This document shows, piece after piece, positions 54,335 to 61,799 of a stretch of DNA of 64,000 nucleotides. Position 1 is the stretch's first letter. Each line of letters starts with the position of its first letter. The notes under the pieces were generated by a model, which worked only from the letters and a program-made list of their open reading frames with translations, searched no databases and had not been told where the DNA came from. Source of the stretch: Kaistia algarum (GTDB lineage Bacteria; Pseudomonadota; Alphaproteobacteria; Rhizobiales; Kaistiaceae); assembly GCF_026343945.1 (NCBI RefSeq), contig NZ_JAPKNJ010000003.1, forward strand, positions 62,001-126,000. The letters are read 5' to 3'. The position numbers and the translations under genes are program-made.

Positions 54335-54604
54335 ATGAAGAAGATCCCGACTCTCGTTACGCTGGCACTTCTCGGCGCCGTCGCGGCCGGCTGCTCGCCG
54401 ACCACCGGTTCTCGCACCGGCGACGGTGCCGTCCTGGGCGCCGCTGCGGGCGGGGCCATCGGCGGTCTTGCGACCGGAACCTGGGGTGGCGCTGCCATCG
54501 GTGCCGGCATTGGCGCGGTAACCGGCGCGATCATCGCTGACGCGACGGGTAAGTGCTACTGGGTCGACAAGAACGGCCGCAAGAACTACGTCGCCTGCCG
54601 CTGA
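54335..54604 (+). CDS. Small glycine-zipper envelope (lipo)protein, copy 1
   Basis: 89 residues from ATG 54335, with AGGAG upstream. Signal peptide with a lipoprotein-like end (LLGAVAAGCSPTTG; Cys at 20), then a glycine-zipper 2TM segment (GAVLGAAAGGAIGGLATGTWGGAAIGAG) and a C-terminal CYWVDKNGRKNYVAC tail whose two Cys could pair. Related to SlyB/OsmB-type glycine-zipper proteins of the cell envelope. The lipobox is relaxed, so lipid attachment is probable, not certain. A strong terminator follows. Confidence 0.82.
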   Translation: MKKIPTLVTLALLGAVAAGCSPTTGSRTGDGAVLGAAAGGAIGGLATGTWGGAAIGAGIGAVTGAIIADATGKCYWVDKNGRKNYVACR

Positions 54605-54625
54605 TCCAGGCGGACGATCCATCGG

Positions 54626-54660
54626 AAAACGGCCGGGCTTTGCCCGGCCGTTTTGTTTTG
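54626..54660 (+). terminator. Strong intrinsic terminator between the two glycine-zipper genes
   Basis: A 13-bp perfect stem (AAAACGGCCGGGC with GCCCGGCCGTTTT, 54626-54638 and 54642-54654), TTT loop, then TTTGTTTT. It lies 22 bp past the first gene's stop. Confidence 0.9.
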
Positions 54661-54761
54661 TGTCGTTCCATGGATGGAACCGGATCGCCTTCGGCGGCTT
54701 GAGAAAGGCGTAGTCACGCCAAGCTCAGGCGCATGACCTGCGGCGACAGGAGGTTCATTCC

Positions 54762-55034
54762 ATGAAGAAATCAGCTCTGATCGGCATTGTGATACTCGCG
54801 GGCGCCATCTCGGCCGGCTGTTCGCCGACGACCGGATCGAGCACCGGCGATGGTGCTGTGGTCGGCGGCCTTGCCGGCGGCGCCATCGGCGGCCTTGCCA
54901 CGGGCACATGGGGCGGTGCAGCGGTCGGCGCTGGCGTCGGTGCGGTGACCGGCGCGATCATTGCCGATGCCAGGACCAATCGCTGTTACTGGGTCGACCG
55001 CTACGGCCGCCGCCAATACGTCGCCTGCCGCTGA
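54762..55034 (+). CDS. Small glycine-zipper envelope (lipo)protein, copy 2
   Basis: 90 residues, AGGAGG well placed upstream of ATG. Same plan as the gene 157 bp upstream: signal peptide ending AISAGCSPTTG, zipper GAVVGGLAGGAIGGLATGTWGGAAVGAG, tail CYWVDRYGRRQYVAC. The two are clear tandem duplicates diverged mostly in the signal peptide and tail. Each has its own ribosome binding site and terminator, so they can be expressed separately. Function is unknown beyond an envelope-stability role inferred from the family. Confidence 0.82.
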   Translation: MKKSALIGIVILAGAISAGCSPTTGSSTGDGAVVGGLAGGAIGGLATGTWGGAAVGAGVGAVTGAIIADARTNRCYWVDRYGRRQYVACR

Positions 55035-55058
55035 GCGACGTCTCGCAACCGCATTTTC

Positions 55059-55086
55059 AAAGGCCCGGAAGTGATTCCGGGCCTTT
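55059..55086. terminator. Bidirectional intrinsic terminator
   Basis: AAAGGCCCGGAA (55059-55070), loop GTGA, TTCCGGGCCTTT (55075-55086): a 12-bp perfect stem flanked by A and T runs, between the plus-strand glycine-zipper gene and the end of the minus-strand binding-protein gene. Confidence 0.85.
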
Positions 55087-55108
55087 ATCACTTGTGGAAC
55101 GCAAAGGC

Positions 55109-56731
55109 TTACGGCGAAACAGTCCGCAGGAAGCGGCTGGGGTGGCGATTGACGAGGTTCGGCTCCCAGCCCTTCAGCGTCGGGGATACCAGCGACAGCG
55201 ATGCATAGCCGAGCAGCGGGATGACTGGCTGGTCGGTGTCGATGATGGTCTCGGCCTCGCCCAGCAGCTTCTGCCGCTTCGCGGGATCCAATTCCGTATC
55301 GGCGCTGGCGATGATCGCGTCATAGTCGCGATTGCTGTAGCGCGAATAATTGAAGCGGATGTTGTCGCTTTTGAGCAGTTCCAGGATGTCGATCGGATCG
55401 GCTTCGTCGAGAATCCAGCCGGCCCGCGCCACTTGGAACGCAGCGCCGTCACGAAGCCGCGCAAAATGGTCGCTGTTCGTCTCGGTCACGATCCTGGTCT
55501 CGACCCCGATCTTCTTCCAGTCCGCCGCGACCAGCTTGGCGGTCTTTTCATGCTCGGCGCCGGTGCCGACGCGGATCTCAACCTCCAGCGGCTTGATCTT
55601 CTTTTTATCCGAGGTCTTGGCAGCGCCAAAGCCCGCCTCGGCAAGCAGGGCCCGGGCGCGGTCCTGGCGTTCGCCGATCGGCGCCGCGGGCGGCATAGGC
55701 ATGGCCGAGAGATCCCTCGGGACAAGGGTGTCGGCAGGCACCATACCGCCGGACCAGGCGCTCTGGGCCAATGCCTCGCGGTCGATGGCGAGCGACAGCG
55801 ACTGGCGGATTCGCGCGTCGTCGAAGGGCTTCTGCGTCGTCGATAATGCGTAGAAATAGGTGCCCATATAGGGCGCGATCTCCAACGTCGGCCCGAACTC
55901 AGCCTTCAATTCACCGAGGTTTGCCGTGGGCACATCCGAGCACGTCAGCACGTTCTTCTGGCGGAAGGCTTCCACGCAGTCGGCAGCGTCGGCGAAGGTC
56001 TTGTAGGCGACAATGTCGGCCTCGATGTCGTCGGCGGCGCGGAAGCCCTTGTTCTTCAGCAGAACATAGCCGTCCTCGCGGTCGATGGCGCCGAGGCGGT
56101 AGGGACCGTTCGAGACGATTTTGCCGCTCGTGCCGAAATCGGCGCCGAGCTTCTTGATCGAGGCAACATTGACCGGAAAGGCTGCCGGCTGGGCAAGCCG
56201 GAGCAGGAAAGTCGGCGTCGGCTGCTCCAGCGTGATTTCGAGCGTCTTGGAATCGACCGCGACGACGCCGAGCGTATCGGGCTTGGCGAGGCCCTGCTTC
56301 ACCAGAACCGCGCCCTTGATCACCTGAAGCGGCCCGTCCTCGGTCGCGTCGGTGGAGGGAGCGAACAGCCGGCGGAACGAGGCAACGAAATCCGCGGCCT
56401 TCACGGCTTCGCCGTTGGACCAGCGGCCATCCGCCCGCAGTGTGAAGGTATAGACGCGGCCGTCGGGGGATACGGTCCAGCTTTCGGCGGCGCCCGGTAC
56501 CGAACGGCCGAGCGCGTCGAGCGAGACGAGCCCCTCGAAGAGATCGGTGAGGATCGTGCCTTCCTCGAAGGTAGCAGCCAGTTGGGGATCGAGGGTTCCG
56601 ACATTGCCGACGAGGCCGCGCCGGATCGTGACATCGGCAGCGTTGGCCGGTCCGGGAACGCAAAGGAGTGCGAGGAGGGCCAGCGGAACAAATGTCCCGG
56701 CCCTGGCAACGCCGCGTACTGAATTCCGCAT
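55109..56731 (-). CDS. Oligopeptide ABC transporter substrate-binding protein (SBP_bac_5, OppA-like)
   Basis: 540 residues from ATG 56731, with GGAGGATC upstream. Signal peptide LALLALLCVPGPANAAD. SBP family 5 features: RRGLVGNVGTLDPQLAATFEEGTILTDLFEGLV, PGAAESWTVSPDGRVYTFTLR, FRRLFAPST, IVSNGPYRLG. It should bind peptides or similar in the periplasm. No permease or ATPase gene lies next to it, so it is an orphan or works with a transporter encoded elsewhere. Confidence 0.88.
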   Translation of the reverse strand: MRNSVRGVARAGTFVPLALLALLCVPGPANAADVTIRRGLVGNVGTLDPQLAATFEEGTILTDLFEGLVSLDALGRSVPGAAESWTVSPDGRVYTFTLRADGRWSNGEAVKAADFVASFRRLFAPSTDATEDGPLQVIKGAVLVKQGLAKPDTLGVVAVDSKTLEITLEQPTPTFLLRLAQPAAFPVNVASIKKLGADFGTSGKIVSNGPYRLGAIDREDGYVLLKNKGFRAADDIEADIVAYKTFADAADCVEAFRQKNVLTCSDVPTANLGELKAEFGPTLEIAPYMGTYFYALSTTQKPFDDARIRQSLSLAIDREALAQSAWSGGMVPADTLVPRDLSAMPMPPAAPIGERQDRARALLAEAGFGAAKTSDKKKIKPLEVEIRVGTGAEHEKTAKLVAADWKKIGVETRIVTETNSDHFARLRDGAAFQVARAGWILDEADPIDILELLKSDNIRFNYSRYSNRDYDAIIASADTELDPAKRQKLLGEAETIIDTDQPVIPLLGYASLSLVSPTLKGWEPNLVNRHPSRFLRTVSP

Positions 56732-56857
56732 TCCGATCCTCCGATTCGCCCCGGCACAGATTGGCGATAAGCCTGACTTTTCCGGCGATCTCAAGCATTT
56801 GCCAGTTGGGATGTGACCATGGTCACGACACGCTCTCGTGATCGCCCAATGGCCGCC

Positions 56858-57340
56858 TCAGGAGCCGCGCATGGCAACCACCTGGCCTCCCACCGCCCGG
56901 CAGAGCGCTTTCGGTTCGACCCAAAAGACGGCGAAGGGCGTACCCGCCGCCGCCCATACCTGCTCGTAGGCCAGCAGGTCGCGATCGAACCAGGTCTCCA
57001 GCGGCCGGGCATGGGCGAAAGGCGGGATGCCGCCGATGGCATAGCCGGTCACCTCGCGCACGAAGGCGGCGTTCGGGCGTTCGATCGGCTCGCCGATATG
57101 GGCGGCGATCGCCGCTTCGTCGACCCGGTTGGCGCCGGAAACGAGAAGCAGCACCGGGCGGCCCGTCTCGCGCGTGCGGAATACCAGCGACTTGACGATT
57201 TCCCCGACGCTGCAGCCGCAGGCGGATGCGGCCTCTTCCGCTGTACGGGTCGACTCGGGCATAGTGCGAATCGTCACGGATAAGCCGAAGGATTCGGCGG
57301 CATCGCGAACGCGCGCTGCGGGTCCGTTGATCTCATTCAT
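56858..57340 (-). CDS. YbaK/EbsC-type aminoacyl-tRNA deacylase
   Basis: 160 residues with the YbaK fold: TRTAEEAASACGCSVGEIVKSLVFR contains the conserved Lys, followed by LLLVSGANRVDEAAIAAHIG and GYAIGGIPPFAH. Stand-alone YbaK-like proteins hydrolyse mischarged tRNA such as Cys- or Ala-tRNAPro. The precise substrate is not predictable here. Divergent from the gene at 57449. Confidence 0.9.
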   Translation of the reverse strand: MNEINGPAARVRDAAESFGLSVTIRTMPESTRTAEEAASACGCSVGEIVKSLVFRTRETGRPVLLLVSGANRVDEAAIAAHIGEPIERPNAAFVREVTGYAIGGIPPFAHARPLETWFDRDLLAYEQVWAAAGTPFAVFWVEPKALCRAVGGQVVAMRGS

Positions 57341-57448
57341 GGTGGTTGTTGTGCATCCCTTGTCGCTTTGGCGGATGAGGTGGTGCGCTCACGCACCAAA
57401 TTTGCTAAACGAAGCCTAAAGAACTTCGCTTCAATTCGGAGTCAATTG

Positions 57449-58066
57449 ATGAACGACGCCAGCGGCAGGAACGGAAATTCCTCCAACGTCCGCAATCTGA
57501 CCGATGCCATCCGCAAGGTGCGCGTCGCCGAATCCGAACGGACCGACGTCGTGGTCGAACTGCGCGAAGCGGAGCGGACGCGTCTGGACCTGCTGGCCGA
57601 CGAGTTGCGGGGCGTTTTCGCCGAGGTTCCAGGTGACGACGACCAGTTCATCTTCCAGGTCGCTTCGGGCACGCAGCCGCGCCTGTGGATCGATATGACG
57701 TCGCTGGTCATCATGGGCCGCGACCGCCGTACCTATCGCTTCGTCAAGGATACGCGGCTTGGCCGCACCGTCATCCTGGAGACCGCGGATCTCGATGATA
57801 TGGCCGATTGCGTCACGCAATATGTGGCCGAGCGGATCATCGAGCGCGAGCGAGCGATGGAAGGTGACTGGCTGGCGAAGCGCATCGCCGAGCAGGACCC
57901 GCCGGCGCGTCCCGAGAAGACCGCCATCAGCCGGCTGCGCCAAGCCCCGGCGCTGCAGCCTGCGCCCGCCAAGATCCATCCGGGCTGGATCGTCTCGGCC
58001 TTCCTGGGCGGCATCCTCGTCGGAGCGGCGGTATTGCTGGCCTATGCCTGGGTGCATGTCGGGTAG
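57449..58066 (+). CDS. Tail-anchored protein of unknown function
   Basis: 205 residues from ATG 57449, which has GGAG upstream; the frame is open to 57368 but that part looks non-coding. I do not recognise a named domain. Residues 1-60 are charged and helical (TDAIRKVRVAESERTDVVVELREAERTRLDLLADEL, likely coiled coil). Residues 60-130 are mixed alpha/beta (FIFQVASGTQPRLWIDMTSLVIMGRDRRTYRFV). A Pro-rich linker leads to one C-terminal membrane helix (about 180-202). The layout is that of a cytosolic domain anchored to the inner membrane by its tail. Similar proteins occur in other Hyphomicrobiales as far as I recall. Confidence 0.65.
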   Translation: MNDASGRNGNSSNVRNLTDAIRKVRVAESERTDVVVELREAERTRLDLLADELRGVFAEVPGDDDQFIFQVASGTQPRLWIDMTSLVIMGRDRRTYRFVKDTRLGRTVILETADLDDMADCVTQYVAERIIERERAMEGDWLAKRIAEQDPPARPEKTAISRLRQAPALQPAPAKIHPGWIVSAFLGGILVGAAVLLAYAWVHVG

Positions 58067-58095
58067 GGTCGACCTATATCGGGCGCGTCCGCGAA

Positions 58096-58992
58096 CTACC
58101 AGATCTTCCGCTCGCGTATGATGCCGATCTCTGAACCTGGTCCGGCATAGCCGCGCTCGGTCATGTGGCAATGCCACGCGCCGGGCTCGCCGCCGATCTC
58201 GAAAATATTGTAGCGGGCGGCTGGCTTGTGTCCGCCCGGCGTGTTGGAGGCCGAGGGCACGCCGATGACCGGGATCGGCTTGTCGCCACCATCGATTTCG
58301 ACATGGGAATCGACATGGGTATGGCCGTGCAGGACCAGTTCGGCACCGGCCTCACGCAGCACCGCGCGGATGCGACCGGAGCCGACGAGGCGCTTGTGCC
58401 AATTCGTGGCGTTGATCGTTGGCGGATGATGGATCAGCACGACCCGGAACAGCCCGTCGCGGCGGGCCCGCACCAGTTCGTCATGCAGCGCCGGAAGCAC
58501 GGAGCTGTCGACATGGCCGGTCGCCATGAAGGGCGCCGACGCGCGAGCCGAGGAGAGGGCGATGATCGCGACCGGCCCGCGACGACGCAGGAAGGGGAAG
58601 ATCACGCGGCCGGGTGGCGTGCCGTGGTCACCGGTCGCATAGGGCGCCCAGGCGACAAGTGCCTTCCGGAGTGCGCCCGGCACATAGGCGTCGTGGTTGC
58701 CGGGAATGACGGTGATCCGGTCGGGCGGCCCGAAGGCTTCAAGCCAGTCGCGGGCGGCGATGATTTCGCCTGGCAGGCCGAGATTCATGAGATCGCCCGT
58801 TACCGCGATGTGGTCGGGCGCATGGGCAAGGACATCCTCAACCAGATTGCCGAGCACCGGCCCGGCGAGCGAGCGCATCCGGTTGCGCCGCCAATTGACG
58901 TAGCCGATCACCCGCTTCGAGGCGAATTCCATCGTCCGCAGGCGTGGCAGCGGGCCGAGATGGGGGTCGGAGAGGTGGGCGAGGCGAAACAT
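58096..58992 (-). CDS. Metallophosphoesterase (calcineurin-like)
   Basis: 298 residues from ATG 58992; the open frame to 59088 adds a segment without family character. All metal-binding motifs are present: DPHLG (8-12), GDLMN, PGNHDAY, HHPP and HGHTHVD. The fold is that of class III cyclic nucleotide phosphodiesterases or related phosphoesterases. Cytosolic, substrate not predictable. Divergent from the Nudix gene with about 110 bp between. Confidence 0.9.
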   Translation of the reverse strand: MFRLAHLSDPHLGPLPRLRTMEFASKRVIGYVNWRRNRMRSLAGPVLGNLVEDVLAHAPDHIAVTGDLMNLGLPGEIIAARDWLEAFGPPDRITVIPGNHDAYVPGALRKALVAWAPYATGDHGTPPGRVIFPFLRRRGPVAIIALSSARASAPFMATGHVDSSVLPALHDELVRARRDGLFRVVLIHHPPTINATNWHKRLVGSGRIRAVLREAGAELVLHGHTHVDSHVEIDGGDKPIPVIGVPSASNTPGGHKPAARYNIFEIGGEPGAWHCHMTERGYAGPGSEIGIIRERKIW

Positions 58993-59102
58993 CGGCTTCT
59001 GGAATAGGGGCTTCGCGGGGCCAGCGGAAGACCGGGACGCGAAGAACTGTGGATCGGTGACGGCTTTGCTGGCAAGCTCGCAACTCAACGCACGAGCCCA
59101 CC

Positions 59103-59564
59103 TTGCCGATCCGTTCCGCTCTCTCCCGTCTTTCCGGCCTGATCGCGCCCGTTACTCGCGGCATGACGCTTGGCGTGCGCGGCGCCTGCCTCGACGCGGA
59201 GGGCCGCGTGTTCATGGTCCGCCATTCCTATATGCCGGGATGGTATCTGCCGGGCGGCGGGGTCGAGCGCGGCGAGAGTGCCGCCGAGGCGCTGGAGCGC
59301 GAACTCGAGGAGGAAGGCGGCATCGTGCTGGGAGCGCCGGCAACGCTCTTCGCCGTCTACTGGAACCGCAAGCGCGCTCGCGACCACGTCGTGCTGTTCG
59401 TGGCGCGGGACTTTGCCCGGCCGCGCCCGCCAGCCTACCCGAACCATGAGATCGCCGAGGTCGGTTTTTTCGATCCCTTGTCGCCTCCGACCGAGACGAG
59501 CCCGGCAACGCGGCGTCGTCTCACCGAGATCCTGAACGGCACGCCGCCCGACCCGCATTGGTGA
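59103..59564 (+). CDS. Nudix hydrolase
   Basis: 153 residues if begun at TTG 59103; ATG 59163 is the other candidate and neither has a clear ribosome binding site. Nudix box complete at 52-74: G-x5-E-x7-REL-EEEGG-I. It hydrolyses a nucleoside-diphosphate-linked compound in the cytosol, substrate unknown. A 219-bp gap follows with a possible 32-codon frame at 59631-59729 that I do not support. Confidence 0.88.
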   Translation: MPIRSALSRLSGLIAPVTRGMTLGVRGACLDAEGRVFMVRHSYMPGWYLPGGGVERGESAAEALERELEEEGGIVLGAPATLFAVYWNRKRARDHVVLFVARDFARPRPPAYPNHEIAEVGFFDPLSPPTETSPATRRRLTEILNGTPPDPHW

Positions 59565-59783
59565 TCGCCGTTGCGGCGTGCGCCCCCGCATGTTATGCGC
59601 GATCGTCTTTTGATTTTCCGGAAACCTGCCATGGTTTCGAGGCCCCTTTCGCGACGACGTCGCTCCGGCCGTGACCTTGCGTCACTGAAGGCCGAGCTTC
59701 CGTTTGTCCTGCGGCCTCTGCCCGTCTGATCGGTGCGCGCCCGTCGGACGCCGCTACCGCCATCCGACGAGATAACCTTTCCC

Positions 59784-60284
59784 ATGAAGATCGACAGCTT
59801 CACAGTCTTGGCCGAACAGGCCGCGGACGATCCTGCCATCGAAGCCCTGCACGAGACCGCCTTCGGCCCCGGCCGCTTCGCGCGCGCTGCCTCGATCCTG
59901 CGCGAGGGTGTGCCGCATGATCCCGAACTCTCCTTCGTGGCGAAATCCGGACTGGACCTCGTCGGCTCGGTGCGGCTGACGCCGATCCGGATCGGCGCAA
60001 AGCCGGCGCTGCTGCTTGGCCCGCTTGCCGTCGTGAACAGCTGGAAGGGCAGGGGAGCCGGCAAATCGCTGATGCGCACGGCGCTCGCCGCCGCGACAGA
60101 GGCAGGCCATCAACTTGTGCTGCTGGTCGGCGACGAGCCCTATTACGGCCCCTTCGGCTTCCAGCGCGTGGCGCCCTATCAGGTGACCCTGCCTGCCCCG
60201 GCGGATCCGGCCCGCATCCTCGTGTGCCCGCTCGTCCAGGGCGCGATGGAAGGACTCGGCGGCGTGGTGACGCGGCGCGCGTAA
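59784..60284 (+). CDS. GNAT N-acetyltransferase (YhbS-like)
   Basis: 166 residues from ATG 59784. GNAT features: FGPGRFARAASILREGVPHDPELSFVA, then LLLGPLAVVNSWKGRGAGKSLMRTAL with the acetyl-CoA loop, and the closing LVGDEPYYGPFGFQRV, which resembles YhbS-type acetyltransferases. Acceptor unknown. Monocistronic; the start lacks a strong ribosome binding site. Confidence 0.85.
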   Translation: MKIDSFTVLAEQAADDPAIEALHETAFGPGRFARAASILREGVPHDPELSFVAKSGLDLVGSVRLTPIRIGAKPALLLGPLAVVNSWKGRGAGKSLMRTALAAATEAGHQLVLLVGDEPYYGPFGFQRVAPYQVTLPAPADPARILVCPLVQGAMEGLGGVVTRRA

Positions 60285-60361
60285 GCCACTCGACAGCCGC
60301 CGGGCAGGGCGACTAAATTCCCGCCGTCCGGCCGGTGGGAGCCGGTTTGGAGCTTCTTGCA

Positions 60362-61792
60362 ATGACGATCTGCATTCGGTGGGCAGCCGCTCTGCTTGCG
60401 GCTTTCTGCATGGTCCTCGGCGCGATTTCCATCGCTGCCGCAGCCGCCAAGCCGCCGAACATCGTCTATATTGTCGCGGACGATCTCGGCTTCGCCGATG
60501 TCGGCTACCATGGCTCCGAGATCAAGACGCCGACGATCGATGCGCTCGCCAAGGGTGGCGCCCAGCTCAATTCATTCTATGCCCAGCCCATGTGCACGCC
60601 GACCCGAGCGGCCATCATGACCGGGCGCTATCCGCTGCGCTACGGGCTGCAGAGTTTCGTGATCCTGCCCGAGCAGACTTACGGAATCCCGACCGACGAG
60701 AAGCTGCTGCCTCAGATCCTCAAGGAGGCTGGCTACCAGACGGCGATCGTCGGCAAATGGCATCTGGGCCATGCCGATCCGGCCTATCTGCCGATGGCGC
60801 GCGGCTTCGACAGCCAATATGGGCCGTTGATCGGCGAGATCGATTACTACACCCACGAGGTGCACCATGTCGTCGATTGGTACAGGAACGACAAGGTACT
60901 GCACGAAAAGGGCTATTCGACCGAGCTGATCGGCCGGGAGGCGGTCCGTGTCATTGACGCCCACGATACGGCGAAGCCGCTGTTCCTCTATCTCGCCTTC
61001 AATGCCCCGCACACGCCCTATCAGGCGCCTCAGGCCTATATCGATCGCTACAAGGATATATCCGACCCGAACCGGCGGACCTATGCGGCCATGGTTTCCG
61101 CGATGGACGACCAGATCGCCGATGTCCTCAACGCGCTCGACCAGCGCGGCATGCGCGACGATACGATCATCGTGTTCCAAAGCGACAATGGCGGCGTCCG
61201 CGATGCGCTGTTTGCGGGCGAGATCGAGACGAAGGGCGATCTACCAGCCTCCAATGCCCCGTATCGCAACGGCAAGGGCTCGCTCTACGAGGGCGGCACG
61301 CGCGCCGTCGCCCTCGTCAACTGGCCGGGCCACGTCAAGCCGGGCGAGGTCGACGGGATGATCCATGTCGTCGACATGCTGCCGACGCTCGCCGGACAAG
61401 CCGGAGCCAGTCTCGCCGGAACGAAGCCGCTGGACGGCATAGATGTCTGGAAGACGATCAGCGAGGGCGCCCCGTCGCCGCGCAATGAGATCGTCTACAA
61501 TGTCGAGATGTTCCGTGGCGGTGTCCGCGAAGGCGACATGAAGCTGATCTGGCAGACGCCGCTGCCGCAGCGCGTCGAGCTCTATGACATCGCCAAAGAC
61601 CCGAAGGAGACGACCAACCTCGCCGACGCACAGCCAGAGACGGTGGCGAAGCTTCAGGCCCGAATCCAGCAACTCGGCCAGGAAAGCGCCAAGTCGCTGT
61701 TCATGCAGGCGACCATGGGCGCCTATATGCACCGCGAACTCGGAACGCCGGCCCTGCCGAACGATCCGGCCTTCTTCGAGCAGGGCGACTGA
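60362..61792 (+). CDS. Secreted Cys-type sulfatase
   Basis: 476 residues from ATG 60362; signal peptide (AAALLAAFCMVLGAISIAAAAA). Sulfatase motifs: NIVYIVADDLGFADVG (metal-binding Asp 40 and 41), Cys-type catalytic signature C78-TPTR (needs conversion to formylglycine), GKWHLGHADPAYLP and SDNGG. Mature enzyme would be periplasmic or extracellular and hydrolyse sulfate esters. No maturase gene (FGE or anSME) is in the window. Convergent with the following gene, 7 bp apart. Confidence 0.92.
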   Translation: MTICIRWAAALLAAFCMVLGAISIAAAAAKPPNIVYIVADDLGFADVGYHGSEIKTPTIDALAKGGAQLNSFYAQPMCTPTRAAIMTGRYPLRYGLQSFVILPEQTYGIPTDEKLLPQILKEAGYQTAIVGKWHLGHADPAYLPMARGFDSQYGPLIGEIDYYTHEVHHVVDWYRNDKVLHEKGYSTELIGREAVRVIDAHDTAKPLFLYLAFNAPHTPYQAPQAYIDRYKDISDPNRRTYAAMVSAMDDQIADVLNALDQRGMRDDTIIVFQSDNGGVRDALFAGEIETKGDLPASNAPYRNGKGSLYEGGTRAVALVNWPGHVKPGEVDGMIHVVDMLPTLAGQAGASLAGTKPLDGIDVWKTISEGAPSPRNEIVYNVEMFRGGVREGDMKLIWQTPLPQRVELYDIAKDPKETTNLADAQPETVAKLQARIQQLGQESAKSLFMQATMGAYMHRELGTPALPNDPAFFEQGD

Positions 61793-61799
61793 GGGCCGC

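Noticed and set aside
59631..59729. Possible 32-codon gene between Nudix and GNAT genes
   Set aside because: ATG with no clear ribosome binding site; Arg-rich short peptide with no recognisable features.
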